From positions 47,596 to 111,595 of the forward strand of contig JAZRJV010000045.1 of assembly GCA_045645985.1 (NCBI GenBank): a stretch of 64,000 bases of DNA. Direction: 5' to 3'. The notes beneath the pieces were generated by a model. It worked only from the letters and a program-made list of their open reading frames with translations. It was not told the origin of the DNA and made no database searches. Positions 26,815 to 35,855 of the stretch are shown one piece after another. The number at the start of each line of letters is the position of its first letter. Position 1 is the first letter of the stretch. Source of the DNA: RGIG9060 sp045645985 (lineage in GTDB: Bacteria; Spirochaetota; Spirochaetia; Treponematales; Treponemataceae). The position numbers and the translations under genes are program-made.

Positions 26815-27697
26815 AACAAATTATCACACACACACAAATTTTTGTGATGGAAAAACTACTGCCGAAAAAATTGTTACTTCAGCCATTGAAAAGAAATTTG
26901 ACATTTTGGGATTTTCTTCTCATTCGGCATATCCATATAAATCTTCTTGGCATATCAATCCTAACAAACACGCTGATTATGTAAACGAAATTCAAAGGTT
27001 AAAATCACAATATAAAGATAAAATTGAAATTTGCCTCGGATTTGAAGCAGATTATCTTCCTTTGGTTTGTACGCCAGATAAATCTCGTTTTGCAGAATTT
27101 AATCCAGATTATATAATTGGTTCTGTTCACTATGTTGTAAATCTAGATGAACCAGAAAAAAAGGGGTTTATTCAAGAAGAAAGCGATATTCCTGTAAATT
27201 GTTTTTCTATCGATAGTTTTGCAGAGGAAGTACAGCAAGGAATTGAATTGCTTTTTGATGGTGATGGTAAAAAAGCTTGTCAAAATTATTTTGCTTTGGT
27301 AAGAGAAATGGCAACTTCTTTTAATTTTGACATAATAGGGCACTTAGATATTTTAAGAAAACGCAACTCAACTGTAAAATTCTTTGATGAAAATTCACAA
27401 TGGTACAAAAACGAACTAAGTGCTACAGCAAAAACAATAGCAAAAAGCGGAAAAATTATAGAAGTTAATTATGGTGGAATTGCAAGAGGTTCTTTAATGG
27501 ACACATATCCATCAGTTGATTTTTTAAAAATGCTAAAATCTTTCGATATTCCTATAACAATAAACTCAGATGCACATAATTTTGATCACATTGATACAGG
27601 TTACGAAATTGCAATAAAAAATGCCATCTGTGCAGGTTATACTGAAACTCAATATTTATCCAATGGCAGATGGCATTCCCAAAAAATAGATTCCTAA
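26807..27697 (+). CDS. PHP-domain phosphatase (histidinol-phosphatase HisJ/HisK family)
   Basis: 296 aa. The metal-binding PHP motifs are present: TNYHTHTNFCDG (His-x-His), FSSHSAYPY, CLGFEADYLP, IIGSVHYV, DIIGHLDIL and TINSDAHNFDHIDTGY. This pattern is that of monofunctional histidinol-phosphate phosphatases, the last-but-one step of histidine synthesis. No other his genes are nearby and it is coupled by an 8-bp overlap to a kinase gene, so another phosphoester substrate is possible. AGGA ribosome site. Its end overlaps the convergent DksA-like gene by 4 bp. Confidence 0.88.
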   Translation: MIKTNYHTHTNFCDGKTTAEKIVTSAIEKKFDILGFSSHSAYPYKSSWHINPNKHADYVNEIQRLKSQYKDKIEICLGFEADYLPLVCTPDKSRFAEFNPDYIIGSVHYVVNLDEPEKKGFIQEESDIPVNCFSIDSFAEEVQQGIELLFDGDGKKACQNYFALVREMATSFNFDIIGHLDILRKRNSTVKFFDENSQWYKNELSATAKTIAKSGKIIEVNYGGIARGSLMDTYPSVDFLKMLKSFDIPITINSDAHNFDHIDTGYEIAIKNAICAGYTETQYLSNGRWHSQKIDS

Positions 27698-28050
27698 CGA
27701 TTGCGCTTTTCTTCGGCAGATTTACACTCGATACACATTAAAGCATAAGGAATTGCTTCTAATCTTGCCTGTGGGATTTTTTTACCACATTTTAAGCAAA
27801 GACCATATTTTCCTTGTTCAATTCGTGTAAGAGCAGAATCTATCAATTTTAAGCGATTTAAATCTTTTGTTCCAACAGCTTCTAGCATTGTGCGATCATT
27901 TTCATCAGAAGCGATATCAATGCTATCTTTTGCATCCATATATTCAACTATAGTTCTAAATTCAGAACTTGTAGACATTAACTGTGCAATAATTTCTTTT
28001 TTCTGTTCAATTAAAGATTCTTTGATTTTTGTTGTAAAATCTTTTTCCAT
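27694..28050 (-). CDS. TraR/DksA family zinc-finger protein
   Basis: 118 aa. N-terminal coiled-coil hairpin (about 1-75) and a C4 zinc finger: Cys85, Cys88, Cys106 and Cys109 in CLKCGKKIP and MCIECKSAEEK. DksA-type proteins enter the RNA polymerase secondary channel and adjust initiation with ppGpp. The tip residues (usually Asp-x-x-Asp-x-Ala) look like DIASDENDRTML here, close to the DksA pattern. AGGAG Shine-Dalgarno. Divergent from infA. Confidence 0.88.
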   Translation of the reverse strand: MEKDFTTKIKESLIEQKKEIIAQLMSTSSEFRTIVEYMDAKDSIDIASDENDRTMLEAVGTKDLNRLKLIDSALTRIEQGKYGLCLKCGKKIPQARLEAIPYALMCIECKSAEEKRNR

Positions 28051-28164
28051 AAATACAATCTCCTATGTTGACAAAGGTTTCACTTACTCATAAAATTATA
28101 AGTATGAAATAGAAAAAAAGCAAATGAATTTTGCATTTTTTTACTATATTTTTTTGGAGGAATC

Positions 28165-28383
28165 GTGGCTAAAGAAGAAGCTATTGAAGTTGAAGGCATT
28201 GTTAGAGAAGCCTTACCAAACACTATGTTCAGAGTAGAATTACAGAACAAACACATAATTCTTGCTCACCTATCAGGAAAAATGCGCAAGCACTATATCA
28301 GAATTGTTCCAGGAGACAGCGTAAAAGTTGCTCTTTCTCCTTACGATCTAAACAGAGGAAGAATTATCTTCCGCGAACGCTAG
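28165..28383 (+). CDS. infA: Translation initiation factor IF-1
   Basis: 72 aa, exact family length, GTG start with GGAGGA. An S1-like OB fold that binds the 30S A-site during initiation: EEAIEVEGIVREALPNTMFRVEL, HIILAHLSGKMRKHYIRI, PGDSVKVALSPYDLNRGRI. A stand-alone gene between the DksA-like and DnaJ-like genes, not in the usual secY-rpmJ-infA cluster. Confidence 0.98.
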   Translation: MAKEEAIEVEGIVREALPNTMFRVELQNKHIILAHLSGKMRKHYIRIVPGDSVKVALSPYDLNRGRIIFRER

Positions 28384-28402
28384 TTCTTATTTAGTTTATT
28401 TG

Positions 28403-28951
28403 CTACTTTTTAGGCGTCAAAATATATTTGACAGCACTTAAAGCTCCAGAAAATCCATTTGCAATAGCAACTATGCAAAGGATTGGGCCTATTGGTAGCA
28501 AAAAAAATGAAAATCTAAACAAACCGAAACCAATCAAAATACTCAGCAAACTTGATAAAAGTTTTCCGAAAGCCTTTGCTTTTGTAGGCTTTTCGTATTT
28601 ATTATTTGAAGTTTCGTATTCATATTGAGAACGCCAATTATAATTTTTAGCCTCATTAAACCATTCTTCAAAAGGATTTCCTTGATAGTAACCACCAAAA
28701 CCTTGCTCTCCGTTATAAGTCTTAGAACCTGCAGAACTATCGGTACTTCCATACATATCATATTGTTTTCTTTTTGTTTCATCACTTAAAACAGAATAAG
28801 CGGCACTTATCTTTTTGAATTTTTCTTCAGCAACTGAATCACCTGGATTCCTATCAGGATGATATTTCATTGCCAATTCACGATAAGCCTTTTTTATTTG
28901 TTCTGGAGTTGCAGTTCTTTCTACTTCAAGAATTTTATATAAATCATCCAT
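28403..28951 (-). CDS. J-domain protein with C-terminal membrane segments
   Basis: 182 aa. J domain at residues 1-68 with the HPD motif in AMKYHPDRNPGD and AAYSVLSDETKRKQYDMYG. A Gly/Ser/Tyr-rich linker (70-110) follows, then two hydrophobic segments (about 125-170). It lacks the zinc and peptide-binding domains of DnaJ, so it is a membrane-anchored Hsp70 co-chaperone of unknown client. GAGGA ribosome site. Convergent with infA. Confidence 0.9.
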   Translation of the reverse strand: MDDLYKILEVERTATPEQIKKAYRELAMKYHPDRNPGDSVAEEKFKKISAAYSVLSDETKRKQYDMYGSTDSSAGSKTYNGEQGFGGYYQGNPFEEWFNEAKNYNWRSQYEYETSNNKYEKPTKAKAFGKLLSSLLSILIGFGLFRFSFFLLPIGPILCIVAIANGFSGALSAVKYILTPKK

Positions 28952-29003
28952 TTTGAATCCTCATTTATAAAAATAGTCAAAAATTGAATAAGTTACAAGC
29001 ATT

Positions 29004-30356
29004 TTATTTTAAAAATAATAAATTCTCTCGTTTTATCCAACCAGTTGAATTAGAATATTCTATGAAAATCCAATCTTTTGTTTCGCCTTTTATCTCAACT
29101 CTAAAACCTGAATTTAGTGTAACATTTATCGAAGATGACTCTTCTGGAATTGATAGCACTTCTCCATAAAGTACAAGAGCATAATCTTTATTTAATTGAA
29201 ATTTGTAAACTCCAACGATAAGCAGCATTATAAGCGATAAAACCACAAAAATTACCATGTAAATTTTTTTTCTAAAAATAGCAAAAATTACAAAAAGAAT
29301 AACAAAGATTGCAAAAACACCCAAAATGATGTAAAAAATTCCTTCTGAAAGTTCATTTTGTGTATTTTGCAAACCACATTCACTTTCAAGTTGTTTGCGT
29401 TCTTTTATAAGTGAAAGCGGCAAAATTTTATTTTTTTCACTTAATCTAAGTTCTTTGATTTTGTGAACTTTGTCTTCGTATTTTTTTGCTTCTTCCTTCT
29501 TTGAAGTTTTAGAAATATTCTCGGAAACCTTGGCGTCTTGTTCAATTTGAACTTGTTTATTTTCTTCTGGCAAAGCAATTTCTACTTTTACAGATTTTTT
29601 TACGTTCAAAACAAGAGGCTCAGAAATTGCAATTTTTTCCATGCCATTCCAAGCTTTCACCCTAACCGAAACTTCGGGAACTTCAATTTTTCCACTGGCT
29701 AGAGGAATAAACTCAAAAATTCCAATAGGATATTCTGTGTCTGAAAATTTTTCAATTTCTAAAGGTAAAGAGACTAATTCATTTTCAGGATAAAAAACAG
29801 AATCCTCATTTAGCGATGTTGAAAAGCTGTAAATGTTTGACGCAAAAAAAGCAGACAATTTTATCTTTATATGCTGACCTTCAAAATAAAGCTTGTCAGT
29901 TGGCTCTAAAACTGAAAATTTAACTATCGGCTGAATTGTTTGCGGATTATACAAAACATTTACAGGCGCGATAGACAATTTGTAAGAACCATATCTAATT
30001 CTGGAGGCGACAGGAGGTAAATTGAATTTTCCAACATCGTTAAAATGCAAAACAATTCTAATTCTTGTGCTTCTTCCATTTTCGTCAAGAATTTCAGTTT
30101 TTTCAGAAGAAACAAATGTTACATTTTCTGGCAAAGTTTGAACGGTTACCAAAACATCAGCAGGACGCATATTGTAAATTATTGTTTCAAAAGCAGTATC
30201 CTCATCTGCAAAAACATATTCTTCAACTGGCTTAAAAACTGCATAAGAATATCTGTGAGCAAATAAAGAAATTGTATTAAATAAAAATAACAGAACTGCA
30301 CAGATTAGTAATCTGTTGGACTGTGAGAATCTTCTTGTTTTTCTTGATTTTTCCAT
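29004..30356 (-). CDS. BatD-like envelope protein with C-terminal SH3-type domain
   Basis: 450 aa, last gene of the moxR-bat operon. Hydrophobic signal anchor at 17-34, then beta-rich extracytoplasmic domains (about 40-255: VFADEDTAFETIIYNMRPADVLV, DKLYFEGQHIKIKLSAFF) as in BatD. A charged linker (260-320), two membrane segments (about 335-385) and a bacterial SH3-like end (LNSGFRVEIKGETKDWIFIEYSNSTGWIKRE) follow. It probably joins the Bat complex in the envelope. The start overlaps the preceding gene by 52 bp; GGGAGAA lies upstream of this ATG and no later start is apparent. Confidence 0.75.
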   Translation of the reverse strand: MEKSRKTRRFSQSNRLLICAVLLFLFNTISLFAHRYSYAVFKPVEEYVFADEDTAFETIIYNMRPADVLVTVQTLPENVTFVSSEKTEILDENGRSTRIRIVLHFNDVGKFNLPPVASRIRYGSYKLSIAPVNVLYNPQTIQPIVKFSVLEPTDKLYFEGQHIKIKLSAFFASNIYSFSTSLNEDSVFYPENELVSLPLEIEKFSDTEYPIGIFEFIPLASGKIEVPEVSVRVKAWNGMEKIAISEPLVLNVKKSVKVEIALPEENKQVQIEQDAKVSENISKTSKKEEAKKYEDKVHKIKELRLSEKNKILPLSLIKERKQLESECGLQNTQNELSEGIFYIILGVFAIFVILFVIFAIFRKKIYMVIFVVLSLIMLLIVGVYKFQLNKDYALVLYGEVLSIPEESSSINVTLNSGFRVEIKGETKDWIFIEYSNSTGWIKRENLLFLK

Positions 30357-31927
30357 TGTTTTTGTTCGTTCTCCCTAATGATAGAAAAAACAGCATCTTT
30401 TAAAACTGAATTTTCTTTGCTTTCAGAAGCAGTTTTTATTTGAGAATTGCTACTTTGAACAGATTTTGAACCTTGTCGTAAAGCTAATTCTAAATTTATT
30501 TTTGCATGAATAGATTTTGGATTTATCAATAATGCATCTTTAAAAGATTGAATTGATTTTTCGTAATTTCCAAGGGAATAAGATAAAACTCCGATGTTAT
30601 AAAAAGAAGCAAACTTAAGTTCATCTGGAGCATCCGCAGAAATACTTTCTAAGCGATTTAATGCCGCAACTTCTTCGTTTTGCATAACATACGAAGAACC
30701 TAATCCGTAGATTGCATATTGTTCAGTGATTTTATTTTGAGTTTCTTCACTTGAATTTAAGGTTTGCAAAAATTTCATTTCAGCTTGTTGATATTTTTTT
30801 TGATGCCAAAAAATATTTCCTTCTAGCAAACTAAATGAATCTTTCAAATTTTGTGTACAAGATGAAAGCATCATCAAAACTAAAAAAACTGAACTTGTAG
30901 AAACAATTTTTGAAAATTTAATTTTTTTGTAAGAAACAATTATTCCTAAAACAAAAAATAACAAAGATGCTAAAATGAATAGATTATGCCTTGCAACTTT
31001 TTTTATTTCATACCCATTTTGGTAAGTTTGTTCTAAATTAAAATCTTTTGGATATAAGGCTTTTAATAATTCTTTAGTTCCTTGAGAATTATGCAAATAA
31101 TACAAAGGAATATTAAACAAAGATGTTTTCTTCTTGAAATTTGAAATCATTGTTTGAAGTTCTTTTTCTTTTAACGAAGTTACGATTTTATTTTCGCCAA
31201 GTTGAAGTGAAGTTCCTTCTGAGTTACCAAAACCAACGATATAAACACCAATTCCATGATTGATTGCATTCTCTAAAGATTTTTCCAAAGATTGAATTGT
31301 TTCTTCACCATCCGTAAAAACAACGATTGTTCCTTGTCGTGCTTGCGTAGAAGGAAAAGAAGCGATTGCAGTTTCAATTCCCGCTCCGATATTACTTCCT
31401 TTTGAAGTCATCAAGTTTGGAGATAAAGCGTTTATAACAGAAAAAACTGCTTCGTGATCTTCTGTAAGCGGAACTGCAACAAATCCATCGCCCTTTGCTA
31501 AAACTACAGAAACGCTAACAGTATCTTCATTTTTGTTTGGAAGCAACAAATTTTTTGCAAGTTTTTTCGCAGCGTCCAATCGTGTTTCAAAAGTTGAATC
31601 TTCTGACAAAACATCTTGTGCAGTCATGCTCCATGAAATATCAAAAACAAAAGAAACAGCATTTCCAGTCTTTTGAACTTGCACAACTTCAGTGCCCCAA
31701 TAAGGTCCCGCAAAAGCGATTACCAAACATATCCAAGAAAGTATAAAAAAAGCACTTCTTGCATATACCGTAGACTGAATTTTTTTTATGTAGTTTTTTG
31801 TTGCATTTTTATTTTTATACAAAAAATTTGGAGATGTATTTAATTTTTTTATCTTTGGAAATACATAAAACAAGGGAATTAAAATTAAAAGAAGTAACAA
31901 TAACATTTGTGGTCGTTCAAAAATCAT
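30305..31927 (-). CDS. BatB-BatC fusion: VWA domain plus TPR repeats
   Basis: 540 aa. N-terminal membrane segments (5-25, 55-75), a von Willebrand A domain with MIDAS start FVFDISWSMTAQD and IVVFTDGEETIQS, another membrane segment (about 310-330), a lipobox-like SSC, and a C-terminal TPR region (about 365-495: ASFYNIGVLSYSLGNYEKSIQSFKDAL). In Bacteroides these are separate BatB and BatC proteins; here they are one chain. Bat proteins are linked to aerotolerance and envelope stress. GGAG Shine-Dalgarno. Upstream gene ends 4 bp inside it. Confidence 0.88.
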   Translation of the reverse strand: MIFERPQMLLLLLLILIPLFYVFPKIKKLNTSPNFLYKNKNATKNYIKKIQSTVYARSAFFILSWICLVIAFAGPYWGTEVVQVQKTGNAVSFVFDISWSMTAQDVLSEDSTFETRLDAAKKLAKNLLLPNKNEDTVSVSVVLAKGDGFVAVPLTEDHEAVFSVINALSPNLMTSKGSNIGAGIETAIASFPSTQARQGTIVVFTDGEETIQSLEKSLENAINHGIGVYIVGFGNSEGTSLQLGENKIVTSLKEKELQTMISNFKKKTSLFNIPLYYLHNSQGTKELLKALYPKDFNLEQTYQNGYEIKKVARHNLFILASLLFFVLGIIVSYKKIKFSKIVSTSSVFLVLMMLSSCTQNLKDSFSLLEGNIFWHQKKYQQAEMKFLQTLNSSEETQNKITEQYAIYGLGSSYVMQNEEVAALNRLESISADAPDELKFASFYNIGVLSYSLGNYEKSIQSFKDALLINPKSIHAKINLELALRQGSKSVQSSNSQIKTASESKENSVLKDAVFSIIRENEQKQWKNQEKQEDSHSPTDY

Positions 31928-32931
31928 ACAATACTCCTCAAATAAAATCTTTTAATAATATAACCAAGAATGATACAGCAAATACTTAAAAATAAAAACA
32001 ACGAATAATATTGCTTATCAATTAAAACTGTATAAAAGTGAGGCACAACAGATTCGTTTCTTACAATGCTAGAAATAACATCTTTTAAATCTGGTAAAAT
32101 TTGTACATCAAAATAATCTGCCTTTGTAATTCTTGCAATTTCTTCAAGGCTTTTTGAATTAAAACCTGATTCTAAATAGCCTGAATATACTTTGCCAGTT
32201 TTTGGGTCAGTGTATTCTACAGGAACTGTTCCTGTGGTTCCAATTCCCAACACATAAATTGGAATTTTATATTCATTTGCCAATTTTGCAGAAGTATACG
32301 GATGAACTGTTCCTGCATTGTTTTCGCCATCAGTAATCAAAACGATTGCTTTTTGTGGCGCTACAGAAGAAGAGAGATGATATACAGCTGTACTTATTCC
32401 AACTCCTAAAGCAGTTCCGTCGCCTAAATCACCAATTTTGATATTTTCTAGTTGCTTTTTGAAAATTTCAAAATCCATAGAAGGAGGAACTAAACAAACT
32501 GCCTCTGTACCCAAAGCAACTAGCCCAAAAGCAGTTTCTGGCATTCCTTGAGTTACATACAAAATTGAATCTTTAGCCGCTTGCAATCTAGTGCTTTCAC
32601 CAATATCTAAAGCAGACATGGAAGGGCTTGAATCAACAATAAAAATGATTTCTGTTCCGCGTGAAATATATCTTTTTTCTTGATAAGATATTTTCGGATT
32701 TGCTAATGCAATTACAACAAAGATAAATGCAAGACAAAATAAAATTGTAGAAACAACAAAAAAAAACTTAAAAGATTTTGTATTTCCATCAAAGAATTTT
32801 TTTGTATCTTCTGTAAAAAGCAAAGGAAACGAATGAGAAGTTAAAATTCCCATCTTTTTTAAGAAAAACCAAAGAGGAATCAATAAAATCAATAACAAAG
32901 AACTGTATGAAGAAAAACTAAGCATTGGCAA
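31924..32931 (-). CDS. BatA: membrane-anchored VWA-domain protein
   Basis: 335 aa. Two N-terminal membrane segments (about 8-24 and 55-80), then the VWA domain: MIDAS motif FIVDSSPSMSALD (Asp-x-Ser-x-Ser), DGTALGVGISTAV and IVLITDGENNAG. A C-terminal membrane segment (about 308-330) closes it. The VWA domain should face the periplasm and bind a partner through a metal ion. Overlaps the upstream gene by 14 bp and the downstream gene by 4 bp, typical of a tight complex-encoding operon. Confidence 0.9.
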   Translation of the reverse strand: MPMLSFSSYSSLLLILLIPLWFFLKKMGILTSHSFPLLFTEDTKKFFDGNTKSFKFFFVVSTILFCLAFIFVVIALANPKISYQEKRYISRGTEIIFIVDSSPSMSALDIGESTRLQAAKDSILYVTQGMPETAFGLVALGTEAVCLVPPSMDFEIFKKQLENIKIGDLGDGTALGVGISTAVYHLSSSVAPQKAIVLITDGENNAGTVHPYTSAKLANEYKIPIYVLGIGTTGTVPVEYTDPKTGKVYSGYLESGFNSKSLEEIARITKADYFDVQILPDLKDVISSIVRNESVVPHFYTVLIDKQYYSLFLFLSICCIILGYIIKRFYLRSIV

Positions 32932-33862
32932 TTCCTTTTTCGATAAGAGACATTATGTCGCATCCTTTTTGAATTAACTGTTCTTTTTCATCATCAGTTA
33001 AATCGGCACCAACAACTGAATTTCCAGAAAATCGTATAAAATCACAACGCAACATAAGTTCATAAAATAACTGAATAGCTTGCTCGGCTTGTTCAGGCAA
33101 AATCAAATTATAAATTGAAGAAAACCAACTGATTATTTCTGAAGTTGCCAAATTATAAACTTTTTCTGAAAATCTAAATGCAAAAAATGTTCGCATAATA
33201 GTTTGTAATTCTTCGGCAAATTTAATGTCAGAAAGTTTTTGTGTATTTTTATTCAATTTTTTTAGTAAGTTAAGACATTTCTTATAATTTTTTTTGTATT
33301 TGTACGCAATAAAAATATTTTTGAAAAATCTAAAAATTTTTGAACTTTTTATCAAAGTAAAAATTAAAAGTCCTAAAATAACAATTCCTAAAAATACAAA
33401 TCCATAGACCTTGTAAGTTGTCCCTGGTAAAAGAATTGGAGGTAAAGCAGGCTGAATTGAACTTTCACCTGTTTTTTCCAAAATAGAAACAACACTAAAA
33501 TCGCAACTTGGCAATTCTATTGTAATTGAATCCAATTTCAATCTGGAGGAAGGAATTATAACTTTACCAATTTGCCAACCTACACAATTTACTTGGTAAA
33601 TTAACATATTTCCTTCTACAAACAAATCAAAACTTTCTACAGTACAAATTTCAGGATTAATGTTTACATATTTAGGCAATATTTTAGAATCTGTTATGTG
33701 AATAGGCAAAACATTTACCAAAGAAAGAACCACATCATCAGTAAGCAAGGATTGATATTGTAAAAATACTTTGTCTCCACAAAAAATCTCTTTTGGGCTA
33801 ACAAAAAATTGTCCGTTTGTAAGTTGCACAACATTCTGATTTTGATTTGTAGTTTTTGCCAT
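32918..33862 (-). CDS. Membrane protein of the bat operon (DUF4381-like)
   Basis: 314 aa. Beta-rich N-terminal half (about 15-145), one membrane helix (about 152-172: VYGFVFLGIVILGLLIF), then a helical Lys-rich cytoplasmic part (175-310) with FRFSEKVYNLATSEIISWF and DFIRFSGNSVVGADLT. The last part resembles the C-terminal region of DUF4381/BatD-type partners. Curiously there is no signal peptide ahead of the beta-rich half, so its topology is unclear. GGAAG ribosome site. Lies between the DUF58 and BatA genes. Assignment rests mainly on position. Confidence 0.65.
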   Translation of the reverse strand: MAKTTNQNQNVVQLTNGQFFVSPKEIFCGDKVFLQYQSLLTDDVVLSLVNVLPIHITDSKILPKYVNINPEICTVESFDLFVEGNMLIYQVNCVGWQIGKVIIPSSRLKLDSITIELPSCDFSVVSILEKTGESSIQPALPPILLPGTTYKVYGFVFLGIVILGLLIFTLIKSSKIFRFFKNIFIAYKYKKNYKKCLNLLKKLNKNTQKLSDIKFAEELQTIMRTFFAFRFSEKVYNLATSEIISWFSSIYNLILPEQAEQAIQLFYELMLRCDFIRFSGNSVVGADLTDDEKEQLIQKGCDIMSLIEKGIANA

Positions 33863-34762
33863 TTATTTTACTTCCTTAACTGCAAAAAATCTAGAAAGAC
33901 GCAATGCAGGGTCATCTGCAGTAGAAATTGTTAAAGGAATCACTCCATTTTTTTTGCACATATATTTCCAACGATCTAAAACATTGTTTGAATTTTCTCT
34001 CCAAGCTCTTTTAAATGAAGTTGAAAAACTAGGAAAGATTTTTGTTGCTTTGGTCTCTGGATCTTGAACTTGTACCATTCCAAAATCTGGAAGTTCAAAA
34101 TCATTTGCATCTGTAAAACGAATTGCAACAACATCGTGTTTTTGAGCAAGTCGAGCTAAATTATCTTGATAATCTTCACATCTGAAATCTGACAAAATAA
34201 AAACCATAGAACGATTTTTCAAAATTTGTTGTGCGCCTTTTATAGCACTTGATAAAGCAGAACCTTCTGTTACAACTTCTTCTCGTTGTGCAAATTTTGA
34301 AAGAATCAACATTGTTTGGTCTAATGAATTTTTTGGCATACAAGAAAAATTGATTTTTCCGTCAAAAAAAACTGACCCCACAGGACAAGAATTTGAATTT
34401 GCCGCAAGTAACAGCAAAGCGCCAGTTTCACTTGCCAAATTTAGTCGAGTAAGATTTGAAGAACCAGTTTCCATTGATAACGAACGATCTACGATAAAAA
34501 ACACGATTTGTTCCCGTTCTTCGTCGTAGAGTTTTACAAAAGTTTTTCCCATTCTGGCAGTTACATTCCAATCGATAGAACGAATATCATCACCTTGCAA
34601 ATATTCACGAACTCCAGCAAAATCAATTCCCTGCCCTTTGAACATGGAAGAAAAATTACCTTGTCGCAAACCTTCAGCAATGGAACGAGCTCTAAGTCTT
34701 AAAGAAGCAGCACTTTTTGCAAGAGTATTGCTATCAGAAATCAACAAAGATTCTTTTTTCAT
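33863..34762 (-). CDS. DUF58 domain protein of the moxR-bat operon
   Basis: 299 aa. The DUF58 signature FAGVREYLQGDDIRSIDWNVTAR is clear, followed by KTFVKLYDEEREQIVFFIVDRSLSMETGSS, a VWA-like core with a Asp-x-Ser-x-Ser MIDAS, and VFILSDFRCEDYQ. DUF58 proteins accompany MoxR ATPases, probably as adaptor or substrate. Its stop is immediately followed by the next gene's start (no gap). GAGG ribosome site. Confidence 0.93.
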   Translation of the reverse strand: MKKESLLISDSNTLAKSAASLRLRARSIAEGLRQGNFSSMFKGQGIDFAGVREYLQGDDIRSIDWNVTARMGKTFVKLYDEEREQIVFFIVDRSLSMETGSSNLTRLNLASETGALLLLAANSNSCPVGSVFFDGKINFSCMPKNSLDQTMLILSKFAQREEVVTEGSALSSAIKGAQQILKNRSMVFILSDFRCEDYQDNLARLAQKHDVVAIRFTDANDFELPDFGMVQVQDPETKATKIFPSFSTSFKRAWRENSNNVLDRWKYMCKKNGVIPLTISTADDPALRLSRFFAVKEVK

Positions 34763-34776
34763 TTAAACCTCAAAAA

Positions 34777-35769
34777 TTAAGGAACTGGAATAAAAGAAAC
34801 GATTTTGTCGATAAGTTCGTCGGCAGTAACACCGTCAGCACCAGCTTCGTAAGAAAGTACAAGTCTGTGGCGTAAAACAGATGGAGCTGTAACTTTTACA
34901 TCTTCTGGTAAAACAAAAGTTCTACCTTGGAATAAGGCTCTTGCTTTTGCACATTTTGCCAAAGCGATACTTGCTCGAGGAGAAGCCCCGTAACTGATGT
35001 AACGCAAAATATCATTTCCTTTTTGAGCGCCTGCAATTTCTGGGCGAGTTACAGAAACAATAGAAACGATATATTCAATAATTCTGTCATCACAAACGAT
35101 AGAATCAAGTAAAGTTCGGCATTTGTCTAACATTTCCTTGTCCAAAATCTGTCGTACATAAATATTTTCTGGATTTCCACCAGCTTTTACGATTTTAACT
35201 TCTTCATTTGGCATTGGATATGGAACTTTCACTTTTAACAAAAATCTATCCAATTCAGCTTCTGGAAGATTGTAAGTTCCCTCTTGTTCAATTGGGTTTT
35301 GAGTTGCCAAAACTAAAAACGGTTTTGGAAGTTCGTAAGTTTGTTCCCCAATTGTAACCTGTTTTTCAGCCATAGCTTCAAGAAGAGCAGATTGAACTTT
35401 TGCTGGAGAACGGTTTATTTCGTCTGCCAAAACGATATTTGTAAAAATTGGACCTTTTCGAACTGAAAAAGAACTTTCATTTTGATTGTAAAGCATAGTT
35501 CCTGTTACATCAGCTGGAAGCAAATCTGGAGTAAACTGAATGCGCTTAAAACTCAATCCTGAAATTTCTGCAAAAGTTTTTACAGCCAAAGTTTTTGCAA
35601 GTCCTGGCACACCTTCTAAAAGAACATGACCGCCAGTAATCATTGCAGTAAAAATTCCGTCAAAAACCTGAGTTTGACCAATAATTCGCTTTCCTACTTC
35701 TTTTTTACAATCTTCGATAATATTTCTACACCAAAGACAATCTTGTTGTAATTGATTTGAATCGCTCAT
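34777..35769 (-). CDS. MoxR-family AAA+ ATPase
   Basis: 330 aa. Walker A in LLEGVPGLAKTLAVK, Walker B and following in NIVLADEINRSPAKVQSALLEAMAEKQVTI, sensor 1 in FLVLATQNPIEQEGTYNLPEAELDRF, and the lid domain with ISYGASPRASIAL and PEDVKVTAPSVLRHRLVLSYEA. MoxR ATPases act as chaperones that mature VWA-domain complexes. First gene of the six-gene operon moxR, DUF58, membrane protein, batA, batBC, batD. AGAGG Shine-Dalgarno. Confidence 0.96.
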   Translation of the reverse strand: MSDSNQLQQDCLWCRNIIEDCKKEVGKRIIGQTQVFDGIFTAMITGGHVLLEGVPGLAKTLAVKTFAEISGLSFKRIQFTPDLLPADVTGTMLYNQNESSFSVRKGPIFTNIVLADEINRSPAKVQSALLEAMAEKQVTIGEQTYELPKPFLVLATQNPIEQEGTYNLPEAELDRFLLKVKVPYPMPNEEVKIVKAGGNPENIYVRQILDKEMLDKCRTLLDSIVCDDRIIEYIVSIVSVTRPEIAGAQKGNDILRYISYGASPRASIALAKCAKARALFQGRTFVLPEDVKVTAPSVLRHRLVLSYEAGADGVTADELIDKIVSFIPVP

Positions 35770-35817
35770 AAAAAACCTCTTTTTTTAGCCTGATAAAAAA
35801 TATTGCCTTCAATGTTA

Positions 35818-35847
35818 TTGACGACAATTCGCGTTTCATAATAATAT
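35818..35847 (+). promoter_or_regulatory. Promoter of the aminotransferase gene, probably leaderless
   Basis: TTGACG (35818-35823), 18-bp spacer, TAATAT (35842-35847); an overlapping TATAGA (35845-35850) is an alternative -10. The ATG is at 35856 and has no Shine-Dalgarno. Confidence 0.45.
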
Positions 35848-35855
35848 AGATTATC

